DNA of 64,000 nucleotides from Epiperipatus broadwayi (taxonomy: Eukaryota > Onychophora > Udeonychophora > Euonychophora > Peripatidae): the NCBI GenBank assembly GCA_028023455.1, contig JAQFVV010006274.1, positions 4,092,001 through 4,156,000 of the forward strand, in the 5' to 3' direction. The notes under the pieces are model-generated. The model was not told where the DNA came from and did no database searches. It saw nothing but the letters and a program-made list of their open reading frames with translations. Shown here piece by piece: positions 48,860 to 60,073 of this stretch (position 1 is the stretch's first letter; every line of letters begins with the position of its first letter). The position numbers and the translations under genes are program-made.

Positions 48860-49500
48860 TTTGAGGTGATTTGATATTTATTTCAGATACTGAATGGTAT
48901 GCACTGGGGTAAAACCCTCATATATTGAATGCTTTTTATGAAAACAATATTTAAGTGTTAAATGTTATTCTCTTAATAAGCAAAATATGTTCTGTTAGTA
49001 TTTAAATTATTTTATTATTTATTGGCCTGAATATTTTAATCCACAGTAAATTAGTCAAGCAACCTCAAGGCTTCCTAGAGCTATATCCAGATAGGTAAAA
49101 AAAAGACCAATCAAATAACTGTTGCACACACTGTATTTACTTTAGTGCTTGAGAATCATTTTCTAAAAGTAAATAAATGCATACTTTATATATATATATA
49201 TTGAAACAGATATACTGTTCCATGTATATATTCAAAAGATCCCCCCCCCCAATTTTGTTGTTAAAAAAGAAAAAAAAAGAAAACAAATACGTTTAAATCT
49301 GCAATTAAAAAAAAGTATAAATCTTTCTTTATTAAAATTCATCAATCCAAGAAAGAAAATCATTATTTTCTATAATTGAGAAAAAAAAGATAAACCTTCA
49401 TTATTGATTTTATAATTTTAGATTATGATATAAATATGTCACTCGTATTTATTTAAAGCTGGCATTTTTTAAAATATTACATTTTTAATTTTTGAAACAA
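48860..49500. other. AT-rich non-coding stretch
   Basis: A run of 10 C at 49241-49250 and a short (TA)n are the only notable features. Confidence 0.5.
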
Positions 49501-49863
49501 TGTTGTCGTACAAGGTGTAATAATCACTTGAGGCAGTCTTATCAAATTGAAAAACATAGCTTAATCCTTATGATTCCTTATCTGTCCCACTAAAAGTAGT
49601 GCCCAATCCTTAAGAGAAAAGCACTCGGGCTTAAATGAAAGCTGTGTAACAAATCAGATACAGTGGGCAGTGCTGCTTAATCAATCCAGAGATCAGAGTA
49701 TAAATAGTTGAGTTTGAAGTTCAGAGATTTAAAGATTTTATTTTAGATTTTAAAAGGAGTTAAAGAAGTAAGAAAAGTGAAGAGTTAAAAAGTTAAAATT
49801 TTCATCTAAGTGTTACTTAACTGTTTAGTTGACAGCTGATTTTCGTCACCTTGGAATATAACA
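49501..49863 (+). mobile_element. possible solo LTR with TATA box
   Basis: The segment starts TGTTGTCGTACAAGGTG and ends CACCTTGGAATATAACA. This gives TG...CA ends with partly matching inverted termini. A TATAAATA lies at 49701-49708 near the middle, and the block is GC-richer than its flanks. The 363-bp size is normal for an LTR. The 5-bp flanks do not match, and no second copy is in the window, so the call rests on layout alone. An ordinary promoter is an alternative. Confidence 0.3.
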
Positions 49864-49909
49864 TTTACAGCCACTATTAATGATGAAAAAGAAAATCTTA
49901 ATAAGGAAA

Positions 49910-50055
49910 TCATAACAATGGAAGGCTAATTGGTAACAGTTTCCTCTCTTCGTCCAAAGCCATGGTTTTCCAAGATTTGCCTGGGTGAACATCATGGAAG
50001 TAAATAATGCCATTCAGCTTAAATACAACGACCTCTTTTTGAATGCAGTAGCATC
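49910..50055 (-). CDS. candidate terminal exon of an unidentified gene
   Basis: On the minus strand a pyrimidine-rich tract and TTCACTTCAG (acceptor AG at 50057-50056) precede an open frame encoding about 48 residues (including EVVVFKLNGIIYFHDV and DEERKLLPISLPLL) up to TGA at 49912-49910. The composition is balanced and GC-richer than the surroundings, unlike the low-complexity chance frames elsewhere. I do not recognise the protein. No AATAAA lies just downstream and no upstream exon was identified to the right. A chance frame inside a decayed repeat is possible. Confidence 0.25.
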
Positions 50056-50108
50056 CTGAAGTGAAGGAACAAACTGGATAAAATGAAGGTAACAATTTCA
50101 TAAAATAT

Positions 50109-50370
50109 TCAATACTTATGTGTGTTTATAAAAAACAAACAAAACATCTTTCTTAGAAAAGAAAAAAATTAATGAATAAATATAGCTATGTGAAAATACA
50201 TTTTATTAGTGATAAATTATAAATACTAAAAATATCTATAATCAAAAGGCATTTTATTTAATACTTATATGTGTTTATAAAAGACAAAACAAAATGTCTT
50301 TCTTAAAAAAAATTATGAATAAATGTAGCTATGTGAAAATACGTTTTATTAGTGATGAATTATAAATGAA
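50109..50370. repeat. tandem duplication, two units of about 115 bp, period about 151 bp
   Basis: AATACTTAT.TGTGTTTATAA and TAGCTATGTGAAAATAC.TTT and TATTAGTGAT.AATTATAAAT occur in both 50109-50226 and 50260-50370, in direct orientation, about 90% alike. Confidence 0.75.
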
Positions 50371-50689
50371 ACTGCTGATCAACTTATATGTAGAAACATA
50401 TGTCTGTGGCAGATCAAACAACAATGTTTATGCTATATATTAGAATAACTAAATAATGAATTACAAATGCTCACATACATATTGATTGTATATGAATAAA
50501 ATAATGAAACTTATGCGCACAAATGTACATTTATACTTGACTGAATTATAGAAGCTACACAAATCTGGAATTGCCATCTTACCTATTTACCTACCTAAAA
50601 AGGATATACAGATATGGAATGAATAGTTAAAAATATTCATGCAGTATTGGTAGACGTCTACTTGATAAAAGACCCTTTGAAATTCTTTA

Positions 50690-50875
50690 CCCAAGATAAA
50701 TTAAAATGAGCCTTCATTTGAAATGAAGGATGAACTTTATTAGGACTTGCAAATGAACTATTGATCAATAAAGTGCTTCTAACCTTTTCATAAACGAACT
50801 GAAAATGAATCGTCACATGGATATGAAGGAAGTTTATTAGAAGGACTTGCAAATTAATTGTTGTTAAATAAAATT
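50690..50875. repeat. weak tandem duplication, period about 115 bp
   Basis: ATGAAGGA..AACTTTATTAG-like and AGGACTTGCAAAT motifs occur twice (near 50722 and 50824). The minus-strand frame at 50658-50852 spans both units and is not a gene. Confidence 0.4.
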
Positions 50876-53800
50876 GTTGTGACTTAAAATTAATTTTAGT
50901 TATCCAGTTCTATTTTTTTTGCATCACTTATCATTCATTGCATTTGTTCACGAGAATTTCATGCCTTCTGAGCTATGTCTGGCATAACTAGACCTAGGTA
51001 AGTCAGGTTGTAGTGAGATGGAACTCTAGTGGCACTGTTTGGAAAACCAAACACAGAAATGTCTAGATGCTGCCAGTCTCTATGGTGCTACATCCTCTGA
51101 TGAGCAGGAAATATTGTTGTAGGGGGTAGGGATAATATCTGCATTAAAGAGTGCCAATCGATAATTCCTTCCTGCAACATGCTCATCAGGAAATTGTTAC
51201 AACTGAGGTAATAAAGGGGTTGTTCGGGTCCGGTTACAATATAATCATATATGATTGACACATATAACAAATTTTAACATTTTATGTAATAAGAGGTTTA
51301 ATTCATAACTTGTATTTACTGCATGTATATCATTGTATGTATATTATTAAAGATTAATTCAGAGTTTCCACATTTTTATTTAAAAAAATTAATTTATATT
51401 ATCACCCCCACACCCCAATATATCTTGCCTGATTTTAAAACATTAAGTGTAATATTTTCTAAGAATATGGTAGCTTTAATCATTAGTTTATATTAAGTCT
51501 GCTAATAGCAGATTAAGCAATGTATGAAATTCAAATTTGCTGTTTTCTCTAATAGAGTCATACTAGAGAAAATTACAGAAAGCACATACTTGCAACACAA
51601 ACCAAATTAAAAGTTTGAATCCACTTTTTTATACCTCATACTTTCGACAGTGATAACATTTAGCAATTTATTGTGTGCTTCACTTTGAATAAAAGTTTCA
51701 AATTAATTTTTTTATAATAATTTCTTTATAACTATATATAACCCAAATAATTTATCTGTTCATGAAAAAACTCTTATCTTTTAATAAAATTCTCTTTAAC
51801 ATTTCTATTTAAAATATTCTTTTTACAATCACATTTTCAGTAATCCATATTCTACATTCTAAGATATCCCTCCCCTCTCACAAGCTGTGGACTATTTGAA
51901 ACTGTTTTTTTTTTATATGCACACAAGCAAAACTGTTGTTAACCTGCAACTGTTACATACTAACATTCAGACTATAAGCAGTATCTTATAATGCTCCTGA
52001 AATATATATTTATTTTAAATAATTATCACTTCAAATTTGATTTTTATATGCATTATTTTCAATAAATATTAAAATTATTTATACTAAAAAATTAAAATAT
52101 TTAGTCATAAAATCCTAAAATAAAGAAATAAAATTGCTTTTATTTAACTGGATTCAAATCAGCTGATTATTTTTTTTGTAATCAATTATAGTAAAATAAA
52201 TTTGTTTCTTATTACTGTTCTCATTAGTTACAATAAGTTTTATTATATCTGTCTTAAAAACTAGAAAAAAATAGCAATTTTTTTGCAAAAGACAATTTAA
52301 AACTACAACTGGTATGAAATATATAAAGTAGAAAGGGAAGGTTAAAATTTAAACTAAGCAAGCTAAATTTAACTAATTTGATTTTTGCACAGTGGAGACA
52401 TATTTAGGAAGGTGCTGAGATATTTGTTTAATTAAAAAAATTATATGAAATTAAGGCATTTTAAAATTTATAATGGTATATATCATATGTAACAATTGCA
52501 GATTAAATAACTCACTACAGAAAACTAACTTCCAGATAGCCCAAAATTTTAGTAGTTTTCCATCATGGTTTTATTCTCTATCTAGAAGCAGATAGATATT
52601 AACATACTGATTAAGTGTGAATAGTTAAATAGGCTGGCTATGGACTAATTATCTGAAAAAAAAAAACTGATTTGTTTGAAATCTAAAAAAAATGACAAAG
52701 TTGACATTCAAAATCAATATCAATTTCTAAATTAAGTACATGATGAGTAGATATGCTAATCAATATGAGTTCTTTATACATATATAATTAAACACTTAGT
52801 TTTTTACCTCCTACACTATATGATGAGTATATTAAAACAAAAGAGCTCTCCATTCTAGTGCCATCTATAGAAAGAAAAAGTAAATGCACTATTATCTGAT
52901 AATAACTGATCATTCTTAGATGGCATTGGAATACAGAGCTAATCTTGTTTTATCACGGAATAAACTTTTACAAACTGGATGCTTTTAAGTACAATCTTAC
53001 AGGTGCAGTACAATAACGAGTCACAATGTAATTGGATTTAGGACAAAAGTTTTTTTTAACAAATAACTATATTTTAAGTAGTCTTACTTAGAGATCCACT
53101 GTTTCCTATATAAGAAGAAGGACCAAAGTGATCTAAAAAATGTCAAGTTAAATGTAAATAGATCATTTTGGATGAGTGATTTATTTAGTTAGCAGAAATA
53201 GTTATAAATATCAGTAATGGTAATAATATAAATTATTGTAGTGATAGAAATAAAACTATAGTGAAGTCATGAGCTATAGTGTATCTAAATACACAACAAT
53301 TATATGCTACTCAAAAAGAAATATAAATAAACAAAGAAAAATATAAATAAACAAACAAAAAAGCCATTAAATTCATAAACTTTATACTATTTAAGGAGCT
53401 ATTTGTCCGTATTTGAGCACTGTATGTTATCACATTAAAAAAAAAAGTTTGTTAATAAACTTTACAACAAACCAGTGGCCATTTTTCCATCTCAGAGCAA
53501 ATATATTAATAAAATTTATTGAAAGTACATACATTTTATTCTTCCTTTATTATTTTTTCAAACTTGTGCAATATATTATATAATAAAATATTTTCTGAGT
53601 ATATTTTAGAACATACTGATACTGATTTAAAAACAATTAGAGAGATTATAACTTCTTGATAGTAAGATCACTATTATATGTTTCTATAAGAAAAAAAAAT
53701 ATTGATATATATATATCACCCAGAGCATATTTACTATCGACAAAAATCAGAAATTTGCTATTTAAAGTTTATTTTAAAAATAAAAATACACTAGGAGTTA

Positions 53801-54739
53801 CTTTTTTCTTATTCTTATTATGTTAATAAATGCAAGAGTAAACACACATTAAGTAAAATATATTAAATGTATCCCCTCACTTTATTATTAATAACTATAT
53901 TATTTTTTAAAATTTTATTTACATTATAATCTTAATTTTAATATGCATAATATATATAAAGTTTCTGCATTATATATGTGTATGTTGAAAAGTACTGCAC
54001 ACTTGCACTTCAATAAGCAATACATATCCTATTTTAATCAATGATTATCAATAAAATGTGAGCTATTATTATATGTAAGAGGGATTTGGAACAAAATATA
54101 GCATAGTTTGATGCTTCATTGTATTTCACTTTTTTTATTAAATTTACCTGGTATAGATTCTTCAAGATTCAATACATTCGTTTTTGGTGAAACTTATTTC
54201 CAAAGAAAAAGGTTATAAGTTTTATTTTCAGAGTTAAATAAGTAAAGAATTCACTATGAAGTCAACTTAGTATTTTTTTATTCTTTGAATTCCTAATGTA
54301 GCATTGTCCACATTAATTTAAAATTAACTAGATCAATGGTATTTGTTCAAATTTTATCAGATTAGATTCAATATCATCAGAGGAGGGAAAATAATTTATT
54401 TCTTGGTAATTAAGGTAATTTAATTAATTTATAATGTTTTTATTTATTTATATAGTGCTACGATTTTAATCTGTAACAATCATTAGGGATCATCCACTAA
54501 TCAATATTAATAAAAGATGAATAGTAAACTATTCTAAAATAAAGCATTAGCTCTATGAATTTGAATGAATTGTTGACATTGAATGTTTGTGCAGCATAAG
54601 AATCTACTACCATAAACATTTTGACTAGATATAAAAATCACTATAATTTAGAAATATTTTTGCTAAGAATACAAATATCAAAATAAAAAAATTATATTTA
54701 TCATTATCATTATTTTTAAACATTATTGATCTAAAACAA
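50876..54739. other. mostly AT-rich non-coding; GC-richer block at 50940-51240
   Basis: The 50940-51240 block is compositionally distinct. It contains an inverted pair (GATGAGCAGGAA near 51099 and TTCCTGCAACATGCTCATC near 51170-51188) and ends CGGGTCCGGTTACA (51225-51238), an LTR-terminus-like string. No protein family was recognised in it. The rest, to 54.7 kb, shows nothing but A/T runs and short direct repeats such as AAATATAAATAAACAAA near 53325-53355. Confidence 0.4.
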
Positions 54740-56630
54740 AATGAGTCTTCAAATTTAATCCAATTTCACCACATCAAATCAATATACTTCTTAATTTCAC
54801 CCATCCACACATGTAGTCTCTTCCTATGTCTTTTACAATCTCTTCAGATCCAGTGTAAAACTTCAATTATCCATCTATTATCACTTTTTCTAAAAATATG
54901 TCAAGCCCAATCCCATATCAATCCCTAAATTCTTTCATTAATTTCAGTAATACCTATTTGTTCTCTTATCCAAATATTTTGTTTCTGATCTCTTCATATA
55001 ACACCATTATATATCATTCTACAGCTATTCGTACTTCAATGAATGATCTGAAGTCTCTGTATGGCTCTTCTGTTAAATTTCTATTATAGACCATAAGTAA
55101 GACTTGGTAAACATATTTATTTAAAAAAACCTTCCTTTTCAAACACATAAGTAGATCCTTTTTAATGTTAAATTACTTCTATCAAAAGCACTCCATCCAA
55201 GTTTAATTTTATGAATAATTTCATCATTGTGTTTTCAATTTTATTAATAATCTGGTAAGATATTTGTGGTTATTACTTTTTTCTAATTCCAGATTGTCAA
55301 TCTTTATTTTCTTCTGTGAAAATTCAACATTATTTTAGTTGTTTTATTTTCTTTAACCTTATTTTCTTACTTTTATCTGATAATTCTTATCACATTTCCT
55401 AAAACTCTAAAACATTATTTGCAGAAAGAATCAAATTATCAGTAAATTCAAATGATTTAAAATGTCCACATACTTTTATTCCATTATCTCTTCATTTTAA
55501 TTCACAAAATGCTTGTAAAACTACTATAAAACATTTTTGAATTAGAGAATTATCCTGAAATACAACCTTCTCAATGTTAATCTTCTTAATATTGCCATAT
55601 AATTTAATCATTGCTGTTGCATTTTGATAAATGTTCTTCAGAATATGACAATATTCCAGATCTATATCTGGATAATCAAATGCTTTAATCATTGTGAAAA
55701 TGCTTGTTGAATCAAATGCCCTTTCATAATCTTCAAATTCAAATCATAATAACAACTCATAATTATCAGTTCTTTCTATAACTTCTCTCAATATTTGAAA
55801 GTAATCCACTATGCTAATATTATTGTTCTTTGGGATTGTTTACTCTAAAGTTTATTATAGATAAATCTTAGTAAAGATTTTGTATAGAACTGACAGGTCT
55901 CCAATTGCTAGTGTTATCTTTATCACTCTTCTTAAAAATCAACATTATTACCACATTCTTCCAATTATCTGGTACATCTTTATTATTTAAGCATAAAATA
56001 TATAATTTATTCAACAATATTTCTATATGTTCACCTGGAGTTTTTCTCTTTTCTATAAATTTAATTATACTATTTCTTTATTTAAAATGCTAGGTATAGT
56101 AATTAGTGACTGCTTTGTGTCATTGTTCTTTATTGTGATTCTTTGTAGAATTTCTTCATATATCAGGATGTTGTCCCTCTTTTTAGTAAAAGTTTCATCT
56201 TTTCTTCTAATACCAAGATGTTGTTTCATTCATTTGCAAATTTTATTCTCTTCTGTACTTTTTCCTTGCCAATTCACAATTATGTGTTGTACTATTTTGC
56301 AGATCTAATTCAGTTCTTCTTATTGGATCATTTTAAAATATTTTCATATTCCTTTTTTTCTTCATACATAGTTTCATCTTGTTGAAAAAGTTCTTAATAG
56401 AGTATTAATTATTTTCTTATGATCTCATTCAAGATTAAACTATCTTTGAAGTCTGCCAATATTTTAAAATGATTTTTTAAGTTCTTATTTAAAATAATAG
56501 AAGTATTTCTGAAGCAGCACTGTAATATTATTTTTCTTAACAATTTTCTTTATTTTGATCACTTCCTGTTTTGAATCTAGTACAAACATGATCTTGACAT
56601 ATATATTTTCTGCTAGTCATAATCTAATTT
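54740..56630 (-). pseudogene. RTE-like LINE ORF2 relic (linker, reverse transcriptase, C-terminus)
   Basis: From right to left on the minus strand the expected motifs appear in order. Near 55990-55920 there is KDVPDNWKNVVIMLIFKKSD (usual P..WK...I..I.KKGD), then NWRPVS. Near 55690-55500 a clean 66-codon frame holds AFDYPDI, then ILKNIYQNATAMIKL and NIEKVVFQDNSL, where wild-type LINEs have AFDS.D and GVRQGD. Near 55450 EFTDNLILSA stands where the YADD catalytic motif belongs, with the second Asp now Asn. Beyond that ELSDKSKKIRLK matches the following helix. The C-terminal region to 54740 is broken by many stops. The endonuclease is absent, and the right end abuts a SINE. Confidence 0.8.
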
Positions 56631-56644
56631 CTGCTAACTGATGG

Positions 56645-56870
56645 ATTTGATGAGTAAATCTGGTTAAACTATCACCTTAAATTCAATGCTCATTAATCTA
56701 AAGATCCCTGGTCTGATTCCTAAGCTAGTACAATCAATCATTGGTCCAACCAGGATCACTTGAGGGAGAAAGGAAAATTATTTTTTCAAAAAATTTTAGG
56801 TGACAGAAATAGTCCAAGATAATTATAAATAAAATGCCATTATCACAAATTTATAGACAAACAATAATAC
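56645..56870 (+). mobile_element. SINE family 2 copy, strongly diverged
   Basis: The tRNA-like head (GAGTAAATCTGGTTAAACTA, then CACCTTAAATTCAATGCTCA, then TGGTCTGATTCC) aligns with the head of the copies near 46.8 kb. The body is partly lost. It ends GACAGAAATAGTCCAAGATA, the family tail. It begins where the LINE relic ends. Confidence 0.6.
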
Positions 56871-57135
56871 AATATATTAAAATGATTTAGGCATTTCTTA
56901 AATTATATCTTTGCACTCTAGTGAATGGGAAATTATTATTATTTAAATCACTACAAATATTTTATAATTGTAAAAAAATTTTATGGAACTTCCACAAAAT
57001 TGTAGTTTCTCAATTATTTAATAGGAATCTGAGGGAAAATTTGGCCACAAAAATATAAATTTATGAATAATAAATATTAGCCAATGATGATACCTGTCCG
57101 TATATATGTTGTGTTATATATGTAAATATAAAAAA

Positions 57136-57290
57136 TATTTTATTAGAGGGGATTTGAACCCAGATTTTCAAGCTCCATTTAGTTATCCACTCCATCTTAT
57201 ACAACCAATACACATGACCACATACATATGAAAAAGATAAATGTTCTCTAATATACATATTTTGTGCTGAACTATCATTCATCAGTTAGT
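57136..57290 (-). mobile_element. SINE family 3 (tRNA-derived) copy
   Basis: On the minus strand an A-box region (GATGGAGTGGATAACTAAAT) and a B-box region (CTGGGTTCAAATCCCC) are spaced as in a tRNA. A leader of about 75 nt precedes the head, starting near CTGATGAATGATAGTTCAGC. The 3' part reads CTCTAATAAAATA. The minus-strand frame at 57061-57282 is not a gene. Confidence 0.6.
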
Positions 57291-57323
57291 CCACATCTTC
57301 ATCTCACACACACACACATATAT

Positions 57324-59473
57324 ATTATAACGATCCAAACGAAGTGGGAGATCGCATCGCACCGCACTACACTACCAAGGGCGCCATCTAGGTATTTGAG
57401 CCTAGAAAAATTTATAAAGTAGGCAGATACGCGCTGTTAGGATTCCACTTTATTTACATATTTAGATCGTTAGCCCATTGTCACTAGCTCAGTGGAGACG
57501 CAGAGATAAAAATCTATAAATTTTATATCTTAAATATAAAAGAATAAAAGCCACTGCCAGAAATTAACACATAAAAATATTTATTTACGCACATATAAAA
57601 TAATATTTAAATTTTAAGGAATAAATTTCCTTTATAATTTTATATTGATCTTTAATTCTAAATTTAAGTAGATTTCAAATAATGAGTTTACTATTTATTT
57701 AGAGGGTCGAGTATGAATGGACTACATAGGTCTGCATTTGAAAAGAAAATATTCTTCCCTGATTTAACCTTAGGCAACAAATTTCGCAATCAACTGGCAC
57801 CAATCCATCTGATACATTCATGTATTCAATGTAGCATGATACGACAACACAAAATACCATATTGTCAGGAATGTGCATCTGAACAATAAGTAGAAATAGA
57901 GAAGATATTGACTCTCCACCAACAGGAATGTGACATCTGTTGGCAAGTAGATCAATAAACTAAAAACTCCATAGGAATGGACTGCGGTCTTCTGCCGACT
58001 TACAAACCCATCCATAGGCAAACAGAGGGTGTGTGGCGTATATCTATAATCCTGCCCGTAACGGACCTCATACTACATCTACTAATTACACAAATATATC
58101 CAATCCATTGAACCAATTCAACTATGAAATGAATAACCTAAGATTACCCTCCCTTAATACAACTTTACAAAACTATATAGCCATTCATGCCCGACTTAAT
58201 TTTAACATTTAAATACGTTCGCACAGATTTGTTTAAAAATGTTGGGTATAGATCGATTACATAGATTCCACAGTCAAAACCATTTCAAAATAAACATAAA
58301 CGATCAAAATACAAAATTATTGATACCGACAATCGCAGAGGGAAACTTATAAGTAACCCAATAGTATTCACCATAAGATACTTGCGTTGTCACCAATAAC
58401 TTAAAAGACATCCGAATAAATACATTTTAGATACTCACCGTAAGGTATCATTATTTATCGAATGTCTATATATTTTGATCAAATATGAAAACCAAAATAT
58501 AATTAACCGCAAACGAATCCATGCAAGCGTCTATAAACAACTTTAAATTTAATACATTTTAGTTAAAATATAATACACACAAAAAAAAAATGAACTGGAA
58601 ATGATTGCTTAAACATCTACATAAAAAAAATATCAATAATTGAATTTGCATTCTTTAAGTCAGATAAGAGTTCTTATTTTCAGTTATTAATTACTTGCAA
58701 TTTTAGGAAAGTTATTAGATAGATACAATAGTTCATACTTTACGGATTTAATAGATTGAGAAGTCCATCTTCGTGATCACTTTAGTAGATTTTGTCCTTC
58801 TTTGAAATGAAACTGCGACTTGCCATGCATTTGGTCAGGAACTGTCATCCAGAGGCCTCAGATGGTTGTCCGGAAAATTAAATTTATTGCAGACTTCCAC
58901 ATCGTGAAAATCTGCAATATAGCTAGTTATAACGATCTATTCATAGTCAGCTCTAAGATAACAATTTTAATAATCATTTGGCTTTTATATTTTTCTTAGC
59001 CTCTTATCATTTGATCATAGGATTCAATCGGCAATACGTCACTAATCCTCTGGTGTTTCAGTTGCGGTCCGTGCTGAATTTCTGGTGTTTGCATTGGTCA
59101 TTTAATTTCTCTTTCTTCTCTTATCTAACTTTTCATCTGACTTTTTAATTAAACAGCTTTTAGATAATTAATAAACAATCATTTCCATTTACAGATTACA
59201 GGAATTAATTAATACCTGTTTTTATTTTAACTTACGTTATTTTTTTATTAAAATATTTTTATATTTCAATCTTGTATTTTTTTATTTAAAAAAATACGTC
59301 CAAATACTTTTTTTTTCTTGTTTATGAAAAAAAATATTTTGAAAGTTTAGCATCTGTGCGAATGTATACGTTTAACAATATTTTAATTTTAGCGTTTAGT
59401 TTTTTCCTTTTATTTGCGAACTTTTAAGTTTTTATTTTAAATTAATGTAACGACATATTTATATATCGTTACA
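57324..59473 (-). repeat. element A 3' LTR
   Basis: Left copy of the 2,150-bp LTR. On the minus strand a TATAAA (plus 57411-57416) lies about 90 nt from the LTR end, and AGATGGCGCC (plus 57380-57389) sits where transcription would start. This would make U3 about 2.06 kb and R-U5 very short. The other LTR edge carries an 8-bp inverted pair TGTAACGA/TCGTTACA (59446-59473). A 67-codon minus-strand frame (57818-58021) is preserved identically in the other LTR, but it resembles no known protein and identity is expected from youth alone. Confidence 0.92.
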
Positions 59474-60073
59474 TATCAGTAAACTTCCTCAAAAAACAAA
59501 AAACATTTAAAAAAAAAAAAAAAGACTTTACTTAGTGTTAGTAATTACGTTATACAAATTTGTTATATATGAAATTTCAAAAGGACAAAACTTTTTTTTT
59601 TTTAAAAAAGACAAAACAGTAATTACAAATATAATGATAAAAAAAAAAGTTGACTGATGATTCCTTACTACCAGCTAAATTTCTGCCCCCTCCCTTCCAA
59701 GTTTCATTTCTTCTACCTTTAACTATTACTTAGGCAAGTTGAACGATTAGATTTTAATTTAACAAGACTTTTTTTTTTAAAAACAAAATATGATTTATAA
59801 TTATTATTACGTTTTATTTATTAGTTTTTATTCCTCGAATTTATCTTTACATGTGCGCAATTTTTCTTACTGGCAGCACTTTTTAAACAAAACTTCAAAC
59901 TGCAACTCCACGTCAATACAAACAAATATATTTATACAATTTCAGAAAAAAAAATTTACGGGCATGATTTATTTTTAAAAATACTAGTGGTTTATTAAAG
60001 ATAGAAAATTTCATCATCATCAATTCCCCTTCTCAGGGTCAATCTCTGAGGTATGGCCCCATGTTGGGCGCGA
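59474..60073 (-). other. element A interior, non-coding
   Basis: The 600-bp interior has no gag, protease or pol motif. Towards the 3' LTR it is AT-rich with long A/T runs. A purine tract on the minus strand (GGAAGGGAGGGGG, plus 59686-59698) looks like a polypurine tract but lies about 210 bp from the LTR. The bases directly next to the LTR (GAGGAAG near 59484-59490) are a weaker candidate. The 62-codon plus-strand frame at 59790-59978 is antisense to the element and not supported. Confidence 0.8.
60056..60073 (-). other. primer-binding site for tRNA-Lys (element A)
   Basis: The minus strand reads TCGCGCCCAACATGGGGC directly after the 5' LTR. It matches the complement of the 3' end of animal tRNA-Lys (TGGCGCCCAACGTGGGGC) at 16 of 18 positions. 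One mismatch (the A in ACATGGGG) is shared with element B. Confidence 0.88.

Noticed and set aside
57818-58021. 67-codon ORF repeated identically at 60568-60771
   Set aside because: It lies inside the two LTRs of a young element, where identity is expected. It has no recognisable domain.
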